A stretch of 64,000 nt of DNA, taken from contig NZ_QVMK01000003.1 of the NCBI RefSeq assembly GCF_010500995.1, positions 124,001-188,000 on the forward strand. Direction: 5' to 3'. The position numbers were made by a program, and so were the translations under genes. The DNA comes from Bacteroides sp. 224 (GTDB lineage Bacteria > Bacteroidota > Bacteroidia > Bacteroidales > Bacteroidaceae). Numbering within the stretch: the stretch's first letter is position 1; each line of letters begins with the position of its first letter. Shown here piece by piece: positions 18,428-27,004 of this stretch. The notes under the pieces were generated by a model that was not told the origin of the DNA, made no database searches, and saw only the letters and a list, made by a program, of their open reading frames with translations.

Positions 18428-20593
18428 TTACTCCGCTACCACTTCGATAACTCTACTCTTCAGCTTCTGTCCGGTAAAGATATTCAAACCTACATTCATC
18501 AGATACTCACCGGAGTAGACCTGATCATTGCCCGGCAGGGAAGAATTTGCACCCGGCATCAGGTTGGTTTCCGTCACTCTATACTTCTTGTCTTTATCTA
18601 ATCCTTGCAAGCGCACGGGGAGTGTTTTTTCGGCATAACGCGGATAGATGTCGAAAGCAAAAACCACTGCTTTTTGTTTGTCTTTACCCACATACATAGA
18701 AGATGTGTGATTGCTGCCATAAGGTGAAACCAAACGGTAAAGGTCACCTTCGAGAATAACCGGTTTCAGCCTGTTGTAATTGAGTACGGCCCGGCGACAA
18801 TATTGCTGTTCGTTTTCATTCATGTCTTCAAGTTTGATATCGAAACCAAGCTTACCCATCATGGCTACATCGGTGCGAAACTTGATGCTTGTGCTGCGGT
18901 TCCAAGTAGTAACGTGTGCACAAAGAGCCTTGCTTGGGAATACTTGTGAGAAGCCCCACTGAATAAATAAGCGTTCTATCGGGTCGGTATTATCGCTTGG
19001 CCAGAATTCGGTGAAGTATTTAAGGGCTTCATAATCCGAACGCCCGCCACCGCCGGCACAAAGCATCATGGGTAAGTTGGGATATTTGGCTTTTACTCTA
19101 TCCAGTACCTTATAAAGTCCGCGTACATGCTCAATGTATAAATGAGATTGTTTGTTTTTTAAGTAAGGCGAATAGATATTGGTAATCGGGCTGTTACAGT
19201 CCCATTTGAAGAATGCAATATCGGGGTATTTAGTCATTAGCTTGTCTACTACGCCAAATACATGATCTTGAACAGCAGGGTTGCTAAGGTCAAGAACTAA
19301 CTGGTTGCGGAAATAATATTCATCGCGATTAGGCAAATGGATCACCCAATCTTTATGCTTTTCGTACAATTCGCTTTTAGGATTCACCATTTCGGGTTCT
19401 ATCCAAATACCGAATTTAATACCCTTCTTTTTGGCTTCGTCTACTAAACGACCTACTCCGTTGGGAAGTTTGTCTTTGGTTTCGCCCCAATCGCCCAAAC
19501 CTTGCGTATCACTGCTGCGGGGGTACTTATTGGCAAACCATCCATCATCCAAAAGGAACATATCTACACCCAGTTTCACGGCTTCGTCCATTAAACCGAT
19601 CAGTTTATCTTCGTTGAAGTTAAAGTAAGTGGCTTCCCAGTTGTTCAATAAAGTCATTCGGGTTTTATCACCGTCTTTTAGTTGGTGTTTACGAGCCCAG
19701 TCATGGAAGTTACGACTGGCTTGTCCGCGACCATCGAAGCTGTAAGTAAAGTAAAAGTCGGGAGTGCGGAATACTTCACCACTTGCCAATTGATATTCGG
19801 AAGCATAAGGGTTGATACCTGAGATAATACGCAATTCATTTTTATTGTCTACTTCGAAAGTAAAACGGAAGTTGCCTGTCCAACCAATGGTACCTACCAA
19901 TACTTCGCCGCTATTCTCATCGGATTCACGATCTACAGCTAATTGAAAGAAAGGAGATACGAACATATTGGCACGTGAGCCTAACTTGGTATCAATCACT
20001 TTTTTACCAAAGTCCAGTTCGCGCTCGGTGATATTAGCTTCATGCGCCCAGTCGCCTGCAAATTCGGTCAGGAAGTATTTAGCCCGATTGAGGTGAAGCA
20101 TGGAAGAAGCATATTTACTTAACACAACAGGCTTCTTTTCGCGATGACTGATTTCGGTATATGTTTTAATGATGTTTTCTTTGCTATAAGCAATATAGTA
20201 AAGCTTAACAGTCACAGGATATTTATCATCCTGCAAGGTGATAATGGTTTCATTCACTCCCGATTCTAACTGACGGTTTGAGTGAGTGACATACTTTAAT
20301 AACAAAGAAGAATTGCCGTCATTATGCAGTATTTGAATGGCAGGTTCAAAGTAATCTTCCATGCCATGAGTCAGATAGGCTTCGGTTCCTTTTGGAAGGA
20401 AATTAATATCCGAGTCGTGGTTTAGTTTCTGTCCCAGATAACGCTGATACAGTCGTCCGTTTTCTCCTACTTGATAAATGAGGCTGATGTTGCTCGTTTC
20501 AATCTTAATAACAGGGGTGTCGGCTGCTTTTAACGAGGTGGTTAGGCAAAACAGGAACAGCAAAAAGATAGTTTTCGTTTTCAAGGTATTCAT
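18428..20593 (-). CDS. Exported GH36 alpha-galactosidase
   Basis: 721 residues with a Sec signal peptide (about 1-23). It has the GH36 architecture: a beta-supersandwich to about residue 310, then a TIM barrel with MFLLDDGWFANK (346-357), FGIWIEPEMVNP (394-405), the nucleophile in FFKWDCNSP (Asp465), CAGGGGRSDYEAL (512-524) and the acid/base in WPSDNTD (Asp534), then a beta tail. It releases terminal alpha-galactose from raffinose-type or galactomannan-type glycans. It lies 28 bp after a second clan GH-D gene, and next to a hybrid two-component regulator. Periplasmic, since no lipobox is visible. Confidence 0.92.
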   Translation of the reverse strand: MNTLKTKTIFLLFLFCLTTSLKAADTPVIKIETSNISLIYQVGENGRLYQRYLGQKLNHDSDINFLPKGTEAYLTHGMEDYFEPAIQILHNDGNSSLLLKYVTHSNRQLESGVNETIITLQDDKYPVTVKLYYIAYSKENIIKTYTEISHREKKPVVLSKYASSMLHLNRAKYFLTEFAGDWAHEANITERELDFGKKVIDTKLGSRANMFVSPFFQLAVDRESDENSGEVLVGTIGWTGNFRFTFEVDNKNELRIISGINPYASEYQLASGEVFRTPDFYFTYSFDGRGQASRNFHDWARKHQLKDGDKTRMTLLNNWEATYFNFNEDKLIGLMDEAVKLGVDMFLLDDGWFANKYPRSSDTQGLGDWGETKDKLPNGVGRLVDEAKKKGIKFGIWIEPEMVNPKSELYEKHKDWVIHLPNRDEYYFRNQLVLDLSNPAVQDHVFGVVDKLMTKYPDIAFFKWDCNSPITNIYSPYLKNKQSHLYIEHVRGLYKVLDRVKAKYPNLPMMLCAGGGGRSDYEALKYFTEFWPSDNTDPIERLFIQWGFSQVFPSKALCAHVTTWNRSTSIKFRTDVAMMGKLGFDIKLEDMNENEQQYCRRAVLNYNRLKPVILEGDLYRLVSPYGSNHTSSMYVGKDKQKAVVFAFDIYPRYAEKTLPVRLQGLDKDKKYRVTETNLMPGANSSLPGNDQVYSGEYLMNVGLNIFTGQKLKSRVIEVVAE

Positions 20594-20621
20594 TGTTTTT
20601 GGTTTATAATGTTATATGAAT

Positions 20622-22637
20622 TTATTTCATCTCAATCAGTTTCACATCTTTAGCAGGAATGGTGAGCGAGAGTTCTTTCGCTGCTGTCAATGTTTCACCA
20701 CTCCATAATTCGGTTAACCGATATTCTTTGGTTGCATCCAATCCTATTCTTTCGAAAGATAAAGTGACATTCAATTCATTATCGGAATAGTTGAATATGG
20801 CGCAATGCACTGTTCCGTCTTCGTTCTTGCGGATGAAGATGTTTTCGGATTGTGCTCCGTTACCTTCAACCGGGCGGAATACTTCGCCTGTAGCCACAGC
20901 GTTTACGCTTTTGTTTGTTAAGAGTTTAATCGATCTTTCTTTGGAATCAGTCGGGCCTTCCTTACTGAAATCATCTCCTACAATATAGATTCCTGTGATT
21001 ACCCCCGAAGTAATACGCGCCCGATTCTCTCCTTCGGTCGCATCTCTTAATACGATATGATCTGCATCGTTGTACTGATAGATATACTTTTGCCACCAGC
21101 CATAAGAAAGAGCGTTTAGTGTATATTCTGTATCCTTGATTTTATTCCAGGCATCGCAAGCTATTCTTCTGGATTGTGCATATTGTGCGGGGAAAACAGG
21201 AGAGATAGAAAGGTTGATGTACATATCTCCGAAATACTGATTAAGAAGTTTCAGCCCATAGTTATAACCTTGTATTCCTGTGGTGATTTCGGGGTTATGC
21301 CAACTGTCGGCTTCCATAGCTCCATGCGTCATGAAGTCCATCTTTACATATTCATAACCTGTGCGACGGAATAATTCGGAAATCTCTTTCATCATAGCCT
21401 CCACTGCAGGATGGGTAGGATCAATGGCGTATGCACCGTCCAGTTCCTGAGGTTCGCCATTGGCATACAGATAAATGTCTTTGTATTTATATTCGGGAGC
21501 AGCATCAATGGTACGGTCGGGATTCTTTCCCCAATCGGTAAAGGGCGTCCAGTAGATTCCTCCGATTTGTCCATTGGCTTTGCATTTGTCTATGAAGGAT
21601 TTGAGTTGTTCTTCGCTAAAGCTGTTCCAACCCGAGTCTAACCCGATGTAAAGGGTGTTATCAGGATTTACAAAACCGTCATTTTGCAGATTCTCTTTAA
21701 AGAAGTCAGATACTTCCAACGCTTTCTCGTAGGTAAGGCTAAACTGCAATGCCCCCCAGCTGTTCCAACCAAATGGAACAGCTTTCTCCCAGGATTTGGG
21801 AGGGGCAATTACAGCGTTGGCTTTAGCATAAGCTTCCAACCCGTCGCACCAGTTACCGAAAAGCCCATATAACACTTTGGGCGATTTAATCTTTTTACCT
21901 TTTAATATACCGTGCGTTTTTACATCCCGTGTCAATTCATCGGCTATGCCTCCATAGCAAGCCAATGAACCCACATTCTCTTTGTTACCTTTTCCTATTG
22001 TAATACCTGTTTTCCAATTATCGTGTTCGACAGAACCTACAATCAGGCCCTGACGATTGTCGTTATTAAAGATTGCTGTTACTTCATAGCTGGTAAGCTT
22101 ATCAAATGTCAGCGGGTGAGATTGATAGCGCACCCATTTGTCGTTATCAAAAGGAACAAACAAGGCACGATTATTCTCACCCGGGCGAAGTATTTGTGGC
22201 ATGCGATCGATTTGTACAGGAGCCATCCGGTTGGAAGCAACTCCGTTATTATCTTCAAGAGTAAATTCTGTCAATAGATAGTCGTTATTCGGATACAAAT
22301 AAAAGTATTGAGTGAGTGTAGGCAATGCCTCATCTTTATAGATAATGGTATAAAGATGTCCTTTACCGAAAGAGTCTTTTATCTTACTTGTTTTAATTTG
22401 ATAGGTAGAATAGTCGCGGGTGGCCACCTGCTTTTTATCGAGTTGATAAGATGCATATAGGGCATCGGCTATCAGAACGGAATCCTGATAAATGTTGATT
22501 GATTTATTCTCCGGATTAAACTGTATAGCCCACTTTCCTGCAATCAGATTACCGGATGAATTTCCACATCCGCAAAGCCCCAACAAGAGAAGGCAAGCCA
22601 AGGAAAGATTCTTTAGATATTGAATTTTGTTTTTCAT
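20622..22637 (-). CDS. Clan GH-D (GH27/GH36-like) alpha-galactosidase lipoprotein
   Basis: 671 residues from the ATG at 22637; a longer frame upstream adds 43 unconvincing residues and would hide the signal sequence. The N-terminus is a lipoprotein signal (CLLLLGLCGCGNSSG). After a beta domain the barrel begins at VPFGWNSWG. The nucleophile is in YEYVKMDFMTHG and the likely acid/base in RRIACDAWNKI. A C-terminal beta domain ends the protein. It probably removes alpha-galactosyl or related residues at the cell surface or in the periplasm. It is distantly related in sequence to the GH36 next door, suggesting different substrates. A -7 element lies 35 bp upstream of the start. Confidence 0.8.
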   Translation of the reverse strand: MKNKIQYLKNLSLACLLLLGLCGCGNSSGNLIAGKWAIQFNPENKSINIYQDSVLIADALYASYQLDKKQVATRDYSTYQIKTSKIKDSFGKGHLYTIIYKDEALPTLTQYFYLYPNNDYLLTEFTLEDNNGVASNRMAPVQIDRMPQILRPGENNRALFVPFDNDKWVRYQSHPLTFDKLTSYEVTAIFNNDNRQGLIVGSVEHDNWKTGITIGKGNKENVGSLACYGGIADELTRDVKTHGILKGKKIKSPKVLYGLFGNWCDGLEAYAKANAVIAPPKSWEKAVPFGWNSWGALQFSLTYEKALEVSDFFKENLQNDGFVNPDNTLYIGLDSGWNSFSEEQLKSFIDKCKANGQIGGIYWTPFTDWGKNPDRTIDAAPEYKYKDIYLYANGEPQELDGAYAIDPTHPAVEAMMKEISELFRRTGYEYVKMDFMTHGAMEADSWHNPEITTGIQGYNYGLKLLNQYFGDMYINLSISPVFPAQYAQSRRIACDAWNKIKDTEYTLNALSYGWWQKYIYQYNDADHIVLRDATEGENRARITSGVITGIYIVGDDFSKEGPTDSKERSIKLLTNKSVNAVATGEVFRPVEGNGAQSENIFIRKNEDGTVHCAIFNYSDNELNVTLSFERIGLDATKEYRLTELWSGETLTAAKELSLTIPAKDVKLIEMK

Positions 22638-22671
22638 TGGTTTGATTAATGATATTAATAATTGGTCATGC

Positions 22672-22679
22672 CAAAAGTA
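22672..22679 (-). promoter_or_regulatory. -7 promoter element (TACTTTTG, minus strand) for the galactosidase pair
   Basis: CAAAAGTA on the plus strand lies 35 bp before the lipoprotein start codon. Spacing to the next TTTG is not ideal, as expected for an activated promoter under the adjacent hybrid two-component regulator (inference). Confidence 0.45.
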
Positions 22680-22806
22680 GCTATAAATGGTAGGAGGAAA
22701 AGACACAAACGCTTCAAAAAATGATAAGTTTAACGCAAAATGCAGGTTGGAAAGGGGGTAATGCATGAATCTTTCATTTTTTGAAGCATTTAGATATATT
22801 CAAACG

Positions 22807-25800
22807 TCAACCTTCTTCTTCCCCACTATTCTCTCCCGCATTCTTCAACTCTTCGGGAATAACAGGTTGCTTTCCTGGTTGATGTTGCCTCTCAAAATCT
22901 TTCGGACTCATGCCAAACTGCTTCGTGAATATTTTGCTAAAGTAGGAAGGCGAATTAATTCCTACCATATAACATACATCACTGATGCGGTGTCTGCCTT
23001 CCTGAATATATTCGGCGGCTTTCTTCAGTTTAATCAAACGGATGAAGTCAAGTGTAGAAAGGTTGAATAAGGTTTTTATCTTACGCAATAAGCTGGATCG
23101 GCTCATATAAAGAATTTCCGCCATGCGCTCTACACCAAAGGAATCATCTGTTATATTCTCCTCAATAATTTGAATCACTCTATTCATAAAGTCCTCGTCC
23201 GCTTTGTTCATCTGCATATTATCCACAGTGAAGAAAGGACGTTTAGAGAAGGCTTCCCGCTCTCTCCGACGATTATCCAATAAAGAAAGTACTTGTTCTT
23301 TGAGATAATTAAAAGAAAAAGGTTTCTCTACATAAGCCTCTGCGCCATACTTCAGGCCATTAATCTTACTGTCTAAGTCATTTTTGGCAGTAAGGAATAT
23401 AAGGGGGATGTGAGAAAGGTTAATATCCGACTTTACCTCTTTGCAAAGTTGATAGCCATTCATCACAGGCATCATGATATCGCTGATAATAAGATCGACA
23501 TGGATGCTTCGGAGTATTTCCAATGCCTCTTTACCATTCCGGGCAACTTCTACAGTGAAGAATTCCTGCAATCTTTCCTGAATAAAGGTAAGCATGCTTT
23601 CATTATCTTCCACAAACAAAAGGGTATAGCTGTGCATATCGGTGGCGATGGATGTTTCTTCATCCAGCACCACAATATCCTTTTGAATGGCTTTATCATT
23701 CTCTCGTATAATGCCTCCCTTATTCAGCGGAACATTGAGCACAAATGCATTGTCTTCCTGTTTGGTATCCAAATAAAGGGTGCCTTTATGCAATAAGGCT
23801 AAAGAACGAGCCAAAGAAAGCCCTATCCCTACTCCATTCCGCGGTTCTTCTTTCCCTTCCGTTTGGTAGAAAGGTTCGAATATACGCTGACTGATTCCTT
23901 CGGGAATTCGGTTTCCATCACTGGTTACACGAATGGTAAAGTTTTCCCGATCGCTTTCGAGTTCCACTACAATGGTTTTACGGGCGTACTTTAAAGCGTT
24001 GTTAAGCAGGTTACTCAATATTTTGGTAATGGCTTCTTTATCAACAGAGGCCCATACGGTTTCATCTGTCAGATTCAGGATTAACTCCTTTTTATTCAGG
24101 TTGATGGTAATTTCAAAACGGGCAACGGTTTCTTTAAGCAAGGCAGTAACGTCCACACTCTCGAACTTCATAACAAGTTTGTTGGCACTGATTTTCTGGA
24201 AGTCGAGCAACTGCCCGGTGAGTTCCAGAAGACGTTTAGTATTCTGCACCATTACATTTATATACTTCTTTAGCCCTGTTTCTTGTATTTCCATCTCTTG
24301 TATAGCTTCCAGCGGGCCATTGATTAAGGAGAGCGGCGTGCGAATTTCGTGAGCGATCTCCGTAAAAAATTCAACTTTAGATTCGTACAGTTCCTTTTCT
24401 TTTCTCACTTCAAACAGTTTCTGACGTTCTTCCATCTGTCGTTCCTTACGCTGTTTATACCAAAGGAGACATCCATAAACAGTCAAGATAATGCAAATGG
24501 TATACAACAAGTAGGCCCAGGATGATTGCCACCAAGGAGGTAAAATGTCGATAGATAAGGAACGGAACGAGGCTTCTTCTATATTTCCACCCGAAGCAGC
24601 TTTTACCTGAAAGGTGTACCGACCGGGAGAGAGCTTGGCATAAGAGATGTTTTGGTTACTTATGGCTCGTATCCAATCTTTGTCGACAGGCTCCATTTTA
24701 TAATAATATTGATTGGCTTCTCCTGCGGAATAACTAAGCAGTGCTATATCGAAGCTCAAGTTAGCCTGATTATAAGGAAGCACTATCTTTTCTGTATGGG
24801 TGATTGATTTCTTTAACGGAGAGTGAGGAGTATGCACAGTAACCTCCTTATTATATATACTCAACTTAGATATGTACACGGGAGCGGGTTGATGGTATTT
24901 TTCTTCCGCATGAGGATTAAAAGCTACCAATCCATCGACTCCTCCAAAGTAAAAGCGTCCGTCTTTAGCTTTCAGGGCCGATTTATAGTTAAATTGATTA
25001 CCCAATAACCCGTCTTTGGTAGTAAACACACGAACGTCACGGGTATCGGGATTAAATTTCACCAATCCCTTATTGGTTCCAAACCAAAGATTCCCTCGGT
25101 TATCTTCTAACATATCATAAGTAACATCGTCGGGCAGGCCGTCTTCAACAGTAAAAGTGGTGAAATTGTCTTCGCCCTTATTGTAGCGGGAAATACCGCC
25201 CCGATCGGTAGAGAACCAAATGTTTCCTTTGCTATCTTCCATAATAGCACTGATGGAGTTAGACTTTAAATTGGTTTGTTCCGACGGGTACCATTGGAAA
25301 GAAGCCGCATCGGCATTACATTTCCAAATACCAATTCCCATTGTGGCAAACCAGATGGTGCCGTCTGTAGCTTCCATGATATCGAATATCCAGCCATAGC
25401 CTACCTGATCAATGCGGGTATAAGTTTCTTTATCCCGATCGGCCATATAGAGCCCCCAGCCTGTCCCTATCCATTTTCTACCTTTACTGTCTATCAGGAA
25501 AGAGTAAACACTTCCTTCTTCGATACCCAGTTTCTTTTCACTGTAATTCCGTAGATGCTCGCCAGGCAGACTAACCACATCCATTCCTTGCTTAAATAAA
25601 CCACAGTAGACTTTCTTATCATGATACTCTACACAAACAGAGATTAAATGGTCGGGGTTGCTTCCATTTATTCGATGAACACGACCATTTTGGGGGTTCA
25701 ACACATTAATACCACTATCTTCGGTTCCTATCCAGATGTTTCCGTCGGCATCTTCTGCTAATCCGCGTATGCGTTTGGTATTTAATGAGTTTCCATCACT

Positions 25801-26847
25801 TCCGGGCACATATTTACTGAACATCAACGAATGATCGGGTAAGTAGTTTACGCCACCGAACATGGTACCGATCCAGACTCCTCCCACCGAATCCCGATAG
25901 ATCTTATAGATAATGTTATCGGAAAGGCTGAAAGAGCGCATGAGGTCTTCTTTCAGGTGGGTGATGCTTTGTTTGTCTGTATTTATAATGTATAACCCGT
26001 GGTGAGAACCTACCCAGACTTCATTTCCAAAGCATTCAATATCTCGTAGAATCGTTTTATTGTTATTCAGTTGAATAAGGGAGGTTAGTTTTCCCGAAGC
26101 GGTATGATACTTCATGACTTCTCCTTCCAGAACGGCTAAGATTAAATCATCTCCTTGAGCACAAATACCTTCTATACTCTTTCCTACAAGTATTTCTCCG
26201 CTATTACCGAAACGTTGTTCAAATGTATCTTCCTGCCGATTATATTGAAACAGTCCTAAATTGGTAGTGCCCACCCATATTTCCCCTTTATCATTGATAC
26301 ACATACAATTAGGACTTTCAGTTTTGATATTCGCTCTACCGGTTATCGGGTAATACTTCATTTTCTCTTTCCGAAAGCAAAATACTCCCTGATCGGGGAT
26401 AAGCACCCAAATATCTCCTTGTGTATCAGACAGGATTTCTGCCACCCAGTTATCGGGAGTGACTCCCTCGGCCGATGAAGGTCTTAATTGAGTGAAGTTA
26501 TCTTCTGTGGGGTCATAGATATAAATCCCCCGGTCGGTGCCTACCCATAGTTTTTGGTTGCTATCTTCGAATAAGGTGCTGATGTTGTTATTCCCCATGC
26601 CTGTATGCAAGTCTTTGCAGTTAAGTTGAAGAATGGAAGTTCCGTCGTATCGGTTCAAGCCATTCTTTGTACCGAACCACATAAAACCGTAGCTATCTTG
26701 CAAGATTGTTTTGACATTACTGGCAGATAATCCGTTCTCTCCATTAATATGAGAAAAATAATAATTGGAAGAATTCTGCGCAATAAGCAAACTCCCATTA
26801 AAGTACAATAAGAAGGAGAAAATTAGAGGTAGGGCAATTCGTTTCAT
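22807..26847 (-). CDS. Hybrid two-component system sensor/regulator (HTCS)
   Basis: 1346 residues from the ATG at 26847 (MKRIALPLIFSF..., signal peptide); the open frame has 35 more codons that lack a signal. Order of domains: periplasmic beta-propeller of two-component-regulator repeats with many ...DSKGNIWFSTDRGGISRY-type blades (about 25-690), Y_Y_Y Ig-like domain (about 700-765), one membrane helix (about 785-805), HisKA with the phospho-His in FFTEIAHEIRTPLSL, HATPase, a receiver domain with the Asp in DLIISDIMMPVMNG, and a C-terminal AraC-type helix-turn-helix. Such one-protein regulators sense a specific oligosaccharide in the periplasm and switch on a nearby polysaccharide locus. Here the likely targets are the two galactosidase genes downstream and the divergent GH95 gene. 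Confidence 0.95.
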   Translation of the reverse strand: MKRIALPLIFSFLLYFNGSLLIAQNSSNYYFSHINGENGLSASNVKTILQDSYGFMWFGTKNGLNRYDGTSILQLNCKDLHTGMGNNNISTLFEDSNQKLWVGTDRGIYIYDPTEDNFTQLRPSSAEGVTPDNWVAEILSDTQGDIWVLIPDQGVFCFRKEKMKYYPITGRANIKTESPNCMCINDKGEIWVGTTNLGLFQYNRQEDTFEQRFGNSGEILVGKSIEGICAQGDDLILAVLEGEVMKYHTASGKLTSLIQLNNNKTILRDIECFGNEVWVGSHHGLYIINTDKQSITHLKEDLMRSFSLSDNIIYKIYRDSVGGVWIGTMFGGVNYLPDHSLMFSKYVPGSDGNSLNTKRIRGLAEDADGNIWIGTEDSGINVLNPQNGRVHRINGSNPDHLISVCVEYHDKKVYCGLFKQGMDVVSLPGEHLRNYSEKKLGIEEGSVYSFLIDSKGRKWIGTGWGLYMADRDKETYTRIDQVGYGWIFDIMEATDGTIWFATMGIGIWKCNADAASFQWYPSEQTNLKSNSISAIMEDSKGNIWFSTDRGGISRYNKGEDNFTTFTVEDGLPDDVTYDMLEDNRGNLWFGTNKGLVKFNPDTRDVRVFTTKDGLLGNQFNYKSALKAKDGRFYFGGVDGLVAFNPHAEEKYHQPAPVYISKLSIYNKEVTVHTPHSPLKKSITHTEKIVLPYNQANLSFDIALLSYSAGEANQYYYKMEPVDKDWIRAISNQNISYAKLSPGRYTFQVKAASGGNIEEASFRSLSIDILPPWWQSSWAYLLYTICIILTVYGCLLWYKQRKERQMEERQKLFEVRKEKELYESKVEFFTEIAHEIRTPLSLINGPLEAIQEMEIQETGLKKYINVMVQNTKRLLELTGQLLDFQKISANKLVMKFESVDVTALLKETVARFEITINLNKKELILNLTDETVWASVDKEAITKILSNLLNNALKYARKTIVVELESDRENFTIRVTSDGNRIPEGISQRIFEPFYQTEGKEEPRNGVGIGLSLARSLALLHKGTLYLDTKQEDNAFVLNVPLNKGGIIRENDKAIQKDIVVLDEETSIATDMHSYTLLFVEDNESMLTFIQERLQEFFTVEVARNGKEALEILRSIHVDLIISDIMMPVMNGYQLCKEVKSDINLSHIPLIFLTAKNDLDSKINGLKYGAEAYVEKPFSFNYLKEQVLSLLDNRRREREAFSKRPFFTVDNMQMNKADEDFMNRVIQIIEENITDDSFGVERMAEILYMSRSSLLRKIKTLFNLSTLDFIRLIKLKKAAEYIQEGRHRISDVCYMVGINSPSYFSKIFTKQFGMSPKDFERQHQPGKQPVIPEELKNAGENSGEEEG

Positions 26848-26873
26848 GGCTCTTAAAAAGGTTACATTTGATG

Positions 26874-26881
26874 CAAATATA
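26874..26881 (-). promoter_or_regulatory. HTCS -7 promoter element (TATATTTG, minus strand)
   Basis: CAAATATA on the plus strand, 27 bp before the regulator start, reads TATATTTG on the minus strand. Confidence 0.55.
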
Positions 26882-26966
26882 GATAAAAAACAATATGTTG
26901 CGTCAGTATGAAGCATTTGTTGCAGTAATAGGCGCATTTGTGTCATTTTCATCTAATCTCTCCGAA

Positions 26967-26974
26967 TATCTTTG
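26967..26974 (+). promoter_or_regulatory. GH95 -7 promoter element (TATCTTTG)
   Basis: TATCTTTG lies 31 bp before the GH95 ATG. It is about 90 bp from the HTCS promoter, so the two divergent promoters share a short control region. Confidence 0.6.
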
Positions 26975-27004
26975 CAACAATCGAATTAACTCAATTAATG
27001 AAAC